Source: an uncultured Prevotella sp. | Lineage (GTDB): Bacteria > Bacteroidota > Bacteroidia > Bacteroidales > Bacteroidaceae | Length of the DNA stretch: 12,558 nucleotides | NCBI GenBank assembly: GCA_900540885.1 | Contig: UQHJ01000067.1 | Coordinates: forward strand, 1-12,558 | Direction: 5' to 3' | Shown: one piece after another, positions 1 through 6,045 of the stretch | How the letters are laid out: every line of letters starts with the position of its first letter | How positions within the stretch are numbered: the first letter of the stretch is position 1 | Position numbers and translations under genes: made by a program | Notes under the pieces: generated by a model | What the model saw: only the letters and a program-made list of their open reading frames with translations | The model's database searches: none | Told to the model about the DNA's origin: nothing

Positions 1-1
1 A

Positions 2-400
2 AGGCGGAAGGCTATACGCTCGGAAGACGAGGCCTCCGCGCTCATGACGACTACAGTCAGAAACTTAAGTGTGGATGCCTATCGTAGACAAGCGACCCAC
101 GCGGAAGTGGAAATCGATGCAGAATGCAAAGATTTTCACGATAGCGAAGCCGAACGGCAAGCTACCATTGATGAACGTTTCCTTGAGGTGCAAGCCTTAA
201 TGAGTAAGGTCCTGACTCCGTCACAAATTCAAGTAATGCGAATGCGCGACTATGAGGACCGAAGCTATGAGGAAATAGCCTGCTTACTCCAACTATCGGA
301 AACTGCAGTCCGTATGCAACTCTCCCGAGCTCGCAAGGCCGTGCGTGAGGCATACCGCCAACAACATTCATTTCACCCTCAAAACTATTTCGAATCATGA
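2..400 (+). CDS. ECF-type sigma-70 family RNA polymerase sigma factor, 5'-truncated by window edge
   Basis: Directs RNA polymerase to a specific promoter set. The reading frame is open from base 2 through the TGA at 398-400, so the gene begins upstream of the window. The ATG at 44 lies inside the typical region 2.4 motif (LMTTTVRNLSVDAYRRQ), so it is an internal methionine and not the start. An acidic linker follows (about codons 30-50 of the visible part). Then comes region 4, with LTPSQIQVMRMRDYEDRSYEEIA and the recognition helix SETAVRMQLSRARKAVREAY, a clear helix-turn-helix. This layout is that of short ECF sigma factors. The stop overlaps the next ATG (ATGA), implying translational coupling. 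The family call is firm; the regulon is unknown. It heads the 2-2352 operon, so the membrane protein behind it may be its regulator (inference). Confidence 0.9.
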   Translation, partial: RRKAIRSEDEASALMTTTVRNLSVDAYRRQATHAEVEIDAECKDFHDSEAERQATIDERFLEVQALMSKVLTPSQIQVMRMRDYEDRSYEEIACLLQLSETAVRMQLSRARKAVREAYRQQHSFHPQNYFES

Positions 401-960
401 GTCGATCCATACCTATACGCAATACATCGGTAGCACATCATTACTTTGCTTCGGCTGAGGAGGCATTGGCCTGTGCTGAACGCTACTTTGAAGCGTTAAC
501 TTCGGAGACGGAAGAATTGGCATTGAAATGCTATGCTGCCTCAGATGAAGCTGCTGCAGATGCTCGTTTCGATGAACTGCGGGCCGTGATGGGATTGGCT
601 GCAATGGGAAGGCGGTTGGCCAATAAGGATTCAGCCAATGCTTCTGCCCTACCTGATGACAAGGCAGTTACCCTATCTCGACAAGGACAACGAATGCGGA
701 TTATTCGCCCGAAACTCATACGTTTGATATCTACAGCCGCAGCCTGTGTGTTAGTGGCATTGATAGGAACGATGTTGTTACGTCCGTCTGAACAGGAATG
801 TGTGGCTTACATCAGCGGAAATCGAACGACAGACCCACAACAAGTGCTACAAGCCATGCAGCAAAGTATTGACCAGATGGAGCAAGCGGACAAAGTTCCT
901 TCCGTAGAGAACCAGCTCAACGATATGTTTCAGCAGCTTACCCCCGAGCAAGTAAAATAA
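397..960 (+). CDS. Single-pass membrane protein coupled to the sigma factor (candidate anti-sigma or partner)
   Basis: 187 residues of unrecognised family. The N-terminal part (about 1-100) is soluble, probably helical and cytoplasmic, rich in Ala, Glu and Leu. One hydrophobic segment at about 109-128 (LISTAAACVLVALIGTMLL) is preceded by basic residues (RIIRPKLIR). By the positive-inside rule the N-terminus would be cytoplasmic and the C-terminal tail of about 60 residues periplasmic; the tail is Gln-rich (QQVLQAMQQSIDQMEQ). The ATG overlaps the sigma-factor TGA. Cytoplasmic domain, one membrane span and periplasmic tail, encoded directly after an ECF sigma gene, is the usual anti-sigma arrangement. 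However, I see no ZAS (HxxxCxxC) or FecR-like motif, so the role is inferred only from position and topology. Confidence 0.72.
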   Translation: MSRSIPIRNTSVAHHYFASAEEALACAERYFEALTSETEELALKCYAASDEAAADARFDELRAVMGLAAMGRRLANKDSANASALPDDKAVTLSRQGQRMRIIRPKLIRLISTAAACVLVALIGTMLLRPSEQECVAYISGNRTTDPQQVLQAMQQSIDQMEQADKVPSVENQLNDMFQQLTPEQVK

Positions 961-967
961 ATCAACT

Positions 968-1414
968 ATGCCAAAAAAAACTATTATTCTCATAATAGGC
1001 TTGATCATGAGCCTAAATGTATCGGCACAGAGCGGGCTGAACATAGCACGACTCTTCGACGGCCGATACCATAAAAACAAGGATGCTACAGAAGTGCTCT
1101 TGAAAGGACGTCAACTGAATGCCTATAAACTCAATCTCTTCCGTAGCCTTACTCTTGGGCCAAGCGGCAATGCCGCTACCATCGAACCCTTGGTGAAGGC
1201 TGATGGACGCAATGCCATCGACAAGGAAATGAGTATACAAGGAGGTCGGTTGGCTATGGCCTTCTACCAACTACCTTCCAGAGGCAAGACCCACCGCTAT
1301 ATCTTTTATTCCAATAGTGGAGTTGGACGTGGAACAGCGGCTTCGAAGATCACCCTTATCTATATGGAAGGTACGGCTACGTTGTCCGAACTCAAGCGCA
1401 CGTTCAAAAAATAA
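968..1414 (+). CDS. Small secreted hypothetical protein (resembles DUF6108)
   Basis: 148 residues. It has an N-terminal signal peptide: basic MPKK, hydrophobic TIILIIGLIMSLNVS, then a likely cleavage after SAQ (residues 19-21). The mature part contains GLNIARLFDGRYHKNKDATEVLLKGRQL. From memory this resembles DUF6108-type proteins, which often follow sigma-factor genes in Bacteroides and Prevotella; that recall was not checked by search. No cysteines or catalytic motifs are visible. It starts 7 bases after the previous stop, so it is clearly in the operon. A periplasmic role linked to the sigma-factor system is likely, but the function is unknown. Confidence 0.72.
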   Translation: MPKKTIILIIGLIMSLNVSAQSGLNIARLFDGRYHKNKDATEVLLKGRQLNAYKLNLFRSLTLGPSGNAATIEPLVKADGRNAIDKEMSIQGGRLAMAFYQLPSRGKTHRYIFYSNSGVGRGTAASKITLIYMEGTATLSELKRTFKK

Positions 1415-1485
1415 GGATGGTGGTAGAATCTCCGTCAGCTTATTCGTCATCTTATCAATCGTAAATCATAAAAATACAAAAAATC

Positions 1486-2352
1486 ATGAATACACTTCTT
1501 CTTCTCAGCATGCTCTCAGCTCCGTTTTGTTCTAACGACACGATTGTCAATGCCACCCGTCCTGATAGTGTTGTAGTATGCAGCAACAGCGGACAAACAT
1601 CCGTACAGATTTATGGTCGTGAAGACGACCATGATTATCGTTTTACTTACACCATGGCCGACAATCCTGCGGCTGTTGCTTCTGTCAACGAGCATTCTAG
1701 TAGTTGGGATTTCAACCTTCCATTTTCCAAGCCTTCCAAGAATCAGAACAACTCTGCATTCAAGCCCTCCAGCGTGGATTTTAACTTGATTGACTTTATC
1801 CATGTCGGTGCAGCAGTTCCCGTAAATGCCAAGGGTAATGTGCCAGTCAATGCAGGTTGGAACTTGGGAACAGACCTCTTGAATATCCAGTACTGTCTGC
1901 CCAGCGGAAACGATGCCTTGTACATTGGTTTGGGCATTGACTGGATTTTTCTCCGTGCCTCCGACCATTCACGTTGGATCAAGGCCACGAATGGTGTAGA
2001 TGTGGCAAATCCGATGGACGAAGCAAGGAATACACGTTCACGACTCACTACCACCAACCTTACTCTGCCTATCCGTTATTCACACGCTTTCACGAAGAGG
2101 CTCTGCTTAGATCTGGCCGTTGAACCTCAGGTAGCTGTAGGCAACCGAATCCACACAAAGTACAAACTTGATTCGCACAAAGTGAAAAACAAGGAGCATG
2201 GGGTCGGTGGACAACGTTTCAATGTGGGCGTGAGCGTTGGGCTTCGTTCGACCAAATCTTTCGGAATCTATCTCAAGTACACTCCGATGAACACATGGGG
2301 AGATCTCTCTCCGATCAACTACAAGATGCTCACCGTGGGCGTAACGATTTGA
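1486..2352 (+). CDS. Outer-membrane beta-barrel-like protein
   Basis: 288 residues. It has a hydrophobic N-terminus (MNTLLLLSMLSAPF) that could be a signal peptide, but with no basic residue in the n-region. No alternative in-frame ATG exists upstream, because a TAA lies at 1462-1464. From about residue 95 the protein shows alternating amphipathic strands with aromatic girdles: NLIDFIHVGAAVPV, GWNLGTDLLNIQYCL, ALYIGLGIDWIFL, LTTTNLTLPIRYSHAF, LCLDLAVEPQVAVG, RFNVGVSVGLR, FGIYLKYTPM. It ends in MLTVGVTI, a typical terminal beta strand. This pattern fits porin-family or PorT-like barrels of roughly 8 to 10 strands. It is the last gene of the sigma-factor operon, 71 bases after the previous stop, and is followed by a strong palindrome. 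The barrel call is good; the cargo or role is unknown. Confidence 0.72.
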   Translation: MNTLLLLSMLSAPFCSNDTIVNATRPDSVVVCSNSGQTSVQIYGREDDHDYRFTYTMADNPAAVASVNEHSSSWDFNLPFSKPSKNQNNSAFKPSSVDFNLIDFIHVGAAVPVNAKGNVPVNAGWNLGTDLLNIQYCLPSGNDALYIGLGIDWIFLRASDHSRWIKATNGVDVANPMDEARNTRSRLTTTNLTLPIRYSHAFTKRLCLDLAVEPQVAVGNRIHTKYKLDSHKVKNKEHGVGGQRFNVGVSVGLRSTKSFGIYLKYTPMNTWGDLSPINYKMLTVGVTI

Positions 2353-2460
2353 TCTATTACAGATAAGGCAATTTAATGGGGCCTCTCCCCCTAACCTCCT
2401 CCCCTATGGGGGAGTGGGTTAGGGGGAGAGGCCCCGATAAATTACAGTTTATCTAATCCC
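2353..2460 (+). repeat. GC-rich nested palindrome after the beta-barrel gene
   Basis: The arms 2378-2396 and 2417-2435 are perfect 19-bp inverted repeats (GGGGCCTCTCCCCCTAACC). A smaller stem (CTCCCC-TAT-GGGGGAG) sits in the loop. The GC block is flanked by AGATAAGGCAATTTA (2361-2375) and ATAAATTACAGTTTATCT, which also pair imperfectly. The right flank matches, with one base changed, the ATAAATTGCAGTTTAT core of the larger palindrome at 5736-5974. It begins right after the stop codon and could stop transcription or protect the mRNA 3' end, but there is no U-tract, so an ordinary intrinsic terminator is not obvious. Confidence 0.85.
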
Positions 2461-2492
2461 GAACTTGAATATATTATTACCCAAAAGGGCAC

Positions 2493-2526
2493 AAAAAAAC
2501 CTGCAGAACACGGTCCTACAGGTTTC
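2493..2526 (-). terminator. Intrinsic terminator of the small lipoprotein gene
   Basis: Read on the minus strand, AACCTGTAG and CTGCAGGTT form a 9-bp stem in which the only odd pair is a G-U wobble. It is followed at once by seven T (A-run at 2493-2499). On the plus strand the same position would be a C-A mismatch, so the hairpin is built for minus-strand RNA. It lies about 60 bases after the stop of the lipoprotein gene. Confidence 0.82.
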
Positions 2527-2587
2527 AGTTTCTCTCGTTGTTGTAGCGAGTCGCTTAGCTAAAAAACTTCAGTTAAGCTTCTGGCTC

Positions 2588-2791
2588 TCATGCGTTAGCA
2601 GTAGAGTCAGCAGTAGCAGCAGTAGAGTCTGCAGTAGCAGCTGAGTCAGAAGAAAGAGAGTCAGTAGCGTTTGAATCTACAGTAGCAACTGAATCAGAAT
2701 CAGTAGTAGCTGCGTTGTCAGAAGTTTTGTTACCGCAAGAAGCGAAAGAGATAGCTGCGAAAGCTACGAACATGAAAACTAACTTTTTCAT
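2588..2791 (-). CDS. Small Ser/Ala/Thr/Asp-rich lipoprotein
   Basis: 67 residues from the ATG at 2791. An upstream in-frame TTG at 2824 is not needed, since the ATG gives a textbook signal. MKKLVFMFVAFAAISFASC is a type II signal peptide with lipobox FASC, so Cys19 would be lipidated after cleavage. The mature 49 residues are low-complexity: GNKTSDNAATTDSDSVATVDSN and repeats of DSxA/ADST, acidic and almost without hydrophobic side chains, hence probably disordered. It has its own near-consensus promoter and terminator, so it is monocistronic and probably well expressed. No enzymatic function is likely. Similar tiny Asn/Ser/Asp-rich lipoproteins are common in Bacteroidetes; their role is not known to me. 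Confidence 0.85.
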   Translation of the reverse strand: MKKLVFMFVAFAAISFASCGNKTSDNAATTDSDSVATVDSNATDSLSSDSAATADSTAATADSTANA

Positions 2792-2843
2792 TGTGTCTTT
2801 TAAATTTTTAAGTAAAACAATCAATTGCCTTTTTAAAACGATG

Positions 2844-2874
2844 CAAAGGTACGGACTTTTTCATTCCGTGCAAA
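2844..2874 (-). promoter_or_regulatory. Bacteroidetes-type promoter of the small lipoprotein gene
   Basis: On the minus strand the -33 element TTTG (2871-2874) and the -7 element TACCTTTG (2844-2851) are separated by exactly 19 nt, matching TTTG-N19/21-TAnnTTTG. The start site would fall near 2838, giving a leader of about 45 nt. Confidence 0.85.
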
Positions 2875-3062
2875 TGTTTCGCCTTTTTTTTTCGATTTTT
2901 CTTCAAGAAATTGACAATAATTTATCTTGTATTAATTATTTGAAAGGTGCACATTACAAATTTGTTACACATTTTATTTTTCAATACTCCGTTCTCTTTT
3001 TTACTCCTTCTAAAAGTATGCGTTACACCTTTCTACGATCACATCATTTCAACAAATCTTCG

Positions 3063-3070
3063 TAACTTTG
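3063..3070 (+). promoter_or_regulatory. Probable -7 element of the mtaB promoter
   Basis: TAACTTTG matches TAnnTTTG. No TTTG is found 19 to 21 nt upstream, so the -33 box is weak or absent. Transcription from near 3076 would leave a leader of about 100 nt before the mtaB ATG at 3173. The stretch 2875-3062 is AT-rich, and I see no gene in it. Confidence 0.5.
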
Positions 3071-3172
3071 CGCACTATATATTATATATAAGGTATACGA
3101 AGACAGCTAATAAGATACCCCTACTTGTTAACTTATCAACTCGTTTACTTGTCAACTCACATACATATACGC

Positions 3173-4498
3173 ATGTCATTATTACAAAATAAGAAGGCGG
3201 CCTACCACACGTTGGGCTGCAAACTCAACTTTGCCGAGACCTCTTCCCTACGCGACCAACTCGAACGCCAAGGCGTACAAACGGTACAAAAGGGCGAGAA
3301 GGCCGACATCTGCATTGTCAATACTTGCTCCGTCACCGATGTGGCTGACCACAAGTGTCGACAAACCATTCACCGTTTCACACGCGAACACCCTGGAGCC
3401 TTTGTCGTTGTAATGGGTTGTTACGCACAGCTCAAGGCTGACGAGATAGCCACATTCCCTGGGGTTGACCTCGTATTGGGCATGGAACAAAAGGGCGACG
3501 TGCTGCACTACCTCGAAGAGCGCATGTCGCAGAAGTTGGCGCTGAACGGTGATGCTTGTCACGAGGCTATTCGAGTGCCTACAAAGGACATTCGCACCTT
3601 TGTTCCTTCATGTTCTCGTGGCGACCGCACCCGCTACTTTCTCAAGGTGCAAGACGGCTGCAATTATTACTGCACCTACTGTACCATACCCATTGCCCGC
3701 GGCCGCTCGCGCAATGGTAGCATTGCCTCATTGATAAAACAAGCCGAAGAGGTAGCAGCCGAAGGAGGAAAGGAAATTGTACTCACGGGGGTCAACACAG
3801 GCGACTTCGGTCGCTCTACGGGCGAGACTTTCTTGCAACTGATACAAGCCCTCGACAAGGTAAAAGGCATTGAACGTTATCGCATATCGAGCATCGAGCC
3901 CAACTTACTCACCGACGAGATTATTGAATTTTGCGCCCACTCTCGTGCCTTCATGCCCCACTTCCATATTCCATTGCAATGCGGCAGCGACACAGTGCTT
4001 AAACTCATGCACCGCCATTACGACACAGCGCTCTTTGCCAGCAAGATAGCTCGCATTAAGCAATTTATGCCCGATGCCTTTATTGGTGTCGATGTAATCG
4101 TGGGCATGCGTGGTGAGACGGACGAACTCTTTGAAGAAGCTTACCACTTTATCGAGAAATTGGACATCTCACAACTACACGTATTCAGTTACAGCGAACG
4201 TCCTGGTACGAAAGCACTCGAAATTCCTTACGTGGTGAGTCCACAAACGAAGCACGAACGCAGCCAACGCTTGCTCGCGCTCTCTGAACAAAAACGTTTG
4301 GCTCACTACCAACGTTTTATAGGCACAACACGCCCCGTACTTTGGGAACACGCTCGCCATGGCGAACCCATGCAAGGCTTTACCGACAACTACATTCGCG
4401 TAAAACAAGCCCCTGGAACGATTGTTGACGACAACATCGTAACACAAGTCAACTTAGGCGAACTCACTGACGACAAGGAGTGTTTAATGAGTTTATAA
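3173..4498 (+). CDS. mtaB: tRNA (t6A37) C2-methylthiotransferase MtaB, radical SAM enzyme
   Basis: Converts N6-threonylcarbamoyladenosine at position 37 of ANN-decoding tRNAs to its 2-methylthio form, using two 4Fe-4S clusters. From the ATG at 3173 it is 441 residues. The N-terminal MTTase domain has its three cluster cysteines (TLGCKLN Cys16, VNTCSVT Cys52, MGCYAQ Cys83). The radical-SAM motif CNYYCTYC gives Cys163, Cys167 and Cys170. SAM-domain motifs VLTGVNTGDFG, RISSIEPNLL, HFHIPLQCGSD and VDVIVGMRGETDE follow. The last 60 or so residues fit a TRAM domain. KLNFxE after the first cysteine and overall length favour MtaB over MiaB or RimO. An earlier ATG at 3125 would add 16 residues before the conserved start and is less likely. 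The final codons and stop lie inside a 9-bp repeat tract. Confidence 0.95.
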   Translation: MSLLQNKKAAYHTLGCKLNFAETSSLRDQLERQGVQTVQKGEKADICIVNTCSVTDVADHKCRQTIHRFTREHPGAFVVVMGCYAQLKADEIATFPGVDLVLGMEQKGDVLHYLEERMSQKLALNGDACHEAIRVPTKDIRTFVPSCSRGDRTRYFLKVQDGCNYYCTYCTIPIARGRSRNGSIASLIKQAEEVAAEGGKEIVLTGVNTGDFGRSTGETFLQLIQALDKVKGIERYRISSIEPNLLTDEIIEFCAHSRAFMPHFHIPLQCGSDTVLKLMHRHYDTALFASKIARIKQFMPDAFIGVDVIVGMRGETDELFEEAYHFIEKLDISQLHVFSYSERPGTKALEIPYVVSPQTKHERSQRLLALSEQKRLAHYQRFIGTTRPVLWEHARHGEPMQGFTDNYIRVKQAPGTIVDDNIVTQVNLGELTDDKECLMSL

Positions 4499-4551
4499 GT
4501 TGAAGGAGTTTAATAAGTTTATGAGTTTAGTAAGTTTAATGAGTTTAATAA
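4482..4551 (+). repeat. 9-bp minisatellite, left arm (GTTTAATRA units)
   Basis: Head-to-tail units of mostly 9 bp (GTTTAATGA, GTTTATAAG, degenerate TTGAAGGA, GTTTAATAA, GTTTATGA, GTTTAGTAA, GTTTAATGA, GTTTAATAA). The first two units are the last codons and stop of mtaB. The array is the reverse complement of the array at 4594-4682. The 20 bases at 4506-4525 pair perfectly with 4593-4612. Confidence 0.9.
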
Positions 4552-4593
4552 AATCAGCTCTGATTATCACCAACACCATATACATTTTTAGTC

Positions 4594-4682
4594 TCATAAA
4601 CTTATTAAACTCATTAAACTCCTTAAACTCATTAAACTTACTAAACTCATTAAACTTATTAAACTCATTAAACTTACTAAAC
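4594..4682 (-). repeat. 9-bp minisatellite, right arm (inverted)
   Basis: One 8-bp unit followed by nine uninterrupted 9-bp units of the form T(T/C)(A/C)(T/C)TAAAC. TCATTAAAC alternates with TTATTAAAC and TTACTAAAC. In opposite orientation to the left arm, it can fold a long hairpin in the mtaB-GT2 transcript with a loop of about 67 nt. It ends 13 bases before the glycosyltransferase ATG. Any peptide read through it (LNSLNLLNSL-type) is an artefact. Confidence 0.92.
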
Positions 4683-4695
4683 CTCCCCCTCCCTT

Positions 4696-5730
4696 ATGAT
4701 TACAACTGACAAGATAGCCGTTGTCATTCTTAATTGGAATGGCTGCGATATGATGCGTCAATTTTTACCCTCAGTGGTAAAAGGTTCACAACCTGAAGGT
4801 TGCGTGATTGTGGCTGATAACGGATCAACTGACGAATCTCTCAAAATGCTCACCGAAGAGTTTCCTGAAGTCATTCAGTTACCCCTACCCAAAAATTACG
4901 GATTTGCCGAAGGCTACAACCAAGCGCTTCAACAGATTGACGCACCTTATTATCTATTGCTCAACTCCGACGTTGAAGTGACCGAAGGTTGGCTCCGCCC
5001 GCTCCTTCATTATATGGAACAACACCCCGAAGTAGCTGCCTGCCAGCCCAAGTTGCTCAGCCAGCGCAACAAAAAGATGTTTGAATACGCAGGCGCTGCA
5101 GGTGGCTACCTCGACCACTATGGCTACCCCTTCTGCCGTGGCCGCATCTTTGCCGATGTCGAAGCGGACGAAGGACAATACGACACCATTCGCCCCATTC
5201 TTTGGGCCACAGGAGCAGCGCTCATGATACGCAAGAAGGATTGGCAACTAAGCGGTGGATTGGACGGCCGATTCTTTGCCCACATGGAAGAGATTGACCT
5301 TTGCTGGCGCCTTCGCGCACGAGGTCGCCAACTCGTGTGCATACCCGATAGCGTAGCCTACCACGTAGGGGGCGGCACACTTGAGGCAGGCAATCCACGC
5401 AAGACGTTTCTTAATTTTCGCAACAATCTCTTCATGCTTTATAAGAACTTGCCCTCCGATGAATTACGCCCCGTCATGCGCACTCGCACCTTGCTCGACT
5501 GGGTAGCAACCCTCAAGTTCTTACTCACTGGCGACCTTCCAAACTTTAAAGCTGTTCGCCGAGCACGCAAGGAATACAAGCGACTCCGCCCCGACTTCGA
5601 AGCCGACCGCCAACGTAACCTTAATATGGCTATTAACAAGGGAAAAGACATTCCCGAACGCATTTCCCAAAGCATTCTTTGGCTCTACTACGCCCGAGGA
5701 ATCAAGAAGTTTAACAAACTTAAGCTTTAA
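4696..5730 (+). CDS. Family 2 glycosyltransferase (rhamnosyltransferase-like)
   Basis: 344 residues; transfers a sugar from a nucleotide donor, probably in cell-envelope polysaccharide synthesis on the cytoplasmic side. The GT-A fold signature is clear: VVILNWNG (residues 9-16), VADNGSTD (39-46), the metal-binding DxD-equivalent LLLNSDVEV (87-95), ATGAALMIRK (171-180) and the catalytic-region EEIDLCWRLRARG (198-210). No transmembrane segment is evident. The motif set resembles WbbL-like rhamnosyltransferases, but donor and acceptor cannot be read from sequence. It lies 197 bases after mtaB on the same strand, and the gap holds no recognisable promoter, only the minisatellite. It is therefore probably transcribed from the mtaB promoter. 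The start ATG follows CCTCCCCCTCCCTT, with no Shine-Dalgarno. Confidence 0.92.
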   Translation: MITTDKIAVVILNWNGCDMMRQFLPSVVKGSQPEGCVIVADNGSTDESLKMLTEEFPEVIQLPLPKNYGFAEGYNQALQQIDAPYYLLLNSDVEVTEGWLRPLLHYMEQHPEVAACQPKLLSQRNKKMFEYAGAAGGYLDHYGYPFCRGRIFADVEADEGQYDTIRPILWATGAALMIRKKDWQLSGGLDGRFFAHMEEIDLCWRLRARGRQLVCIPDSVAYHVGGGTLEAGNPRKTFLNFRNNLFMLYKNLPSDELRPVMRTRTLLDWVATLKFLLTGDLPNFKAVRRARKEYKRLRPDFEADRQRNLNMAINKGKDIPERISQSILWLYYARGIKKFNKLKL

Positions 5731-5735
5731 ACTGA

Positions 5736-5974
5736 CTCTGTGACGAATCGTGTGGATAAAATGCTTTAATGACAAAAATAAACTGCAATTTATCTGCCTA
5801 ATTGGGGGGCGGGTTTGTAACCCGCGGCAGCAGCAGGCTTGAACATCTACTTATAGTCACTAAGCGACTATAAGCAACTTGCTGCTGCCGCGGGTTAAAA
5901 ACCCGCCCCCCAATTAACGCGCCCCCCCAATTAGACAGATAAATTGCAGTTTATCCACACGATTCGTTACAGAG
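5736..5974 (+). repeat. Large nested palindrome between convergent genes
   Basis: Outer arms 5736-5760 and 5950-5974 match over 24 of 25 bases (arm core ACGAATCGTGTGGATAAA). Second arms 5780-5796 and 5936-5952 (AAACTGCAATTTATCTG) are perfect. Third arms start at AATTGGGGGGCGGGTTT near 5800 and close near 5916, about 34 bp with one mismatch, continuing through ACCCGCGGCAGCAG. The centre is CTTATAGTC - 7 nt - GACTATAAG. A partial extra copy of the GC block (CGCCCCCCCAATTA) lies just right of the third arm. No protein is encoded. It starts six bases past the GT2 stop. Related to the palindromes at 10809-10870 and 2353-2460. Confidence 0.92.
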
Positions 5975-5983
5975 CCTATACAT

Positions 5984-6035
5984 AAATAAAAGTGCTCGGA
6001 ATTATTGTATCGAAATAATTCTGAGCACTTTTATT
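5984..6035. terminator. Bidirectional terminator for GT2 and C10 peptidase genes
   Basis: A 20-bp stem (5987-6006 with 6014-6033, loop GTATCGA) of sequence TAAAAGTGCTCGGAATTATT, with A-rich left and T-rich right ends, sits between two converging genes. The single imperfect pair is G-U on plus-strand RNA and C-A on minus-strand RNA, so it folds slightly better for the plus strand. It begins 11 bases after the peptidase stop on the minus strand. Confidence 0.85.
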
Positions 6036-6045
6036 AACTACGCTC

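Noticed and set aside
44..400. ATG at 44 as the start of the sigma factor gene
   Set aside because: The frame is open to the window edge and the residues before and after it form region 2.4; the gene starts upstream.
2715..3065. 116-residue plus-strand open frame
   Set aside because: It is antisense to the lipoprotein gene and runs through its promoter and AT-rich non-coding DNA; its composition (F, N, K rich) is that of translated intergenic sequence.
3125..3172. ATG at 3125 as the mtaB start
   Set aside because: It adds 16 residues with no family similarity; MtaB proteins start a few residues before TLGCKLN, which fits 3173.
4594..4682. CRISPR array
   Set aside because: Units are 9 bp, contiguous and without spacers; it is a tandem minisatellite.
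4500..4709. 69-residue Leu/Asn/Ser-rich open frame
   Set aside because: It is a translation of the 9-bp minisatellite and overlaps the GT2 start.
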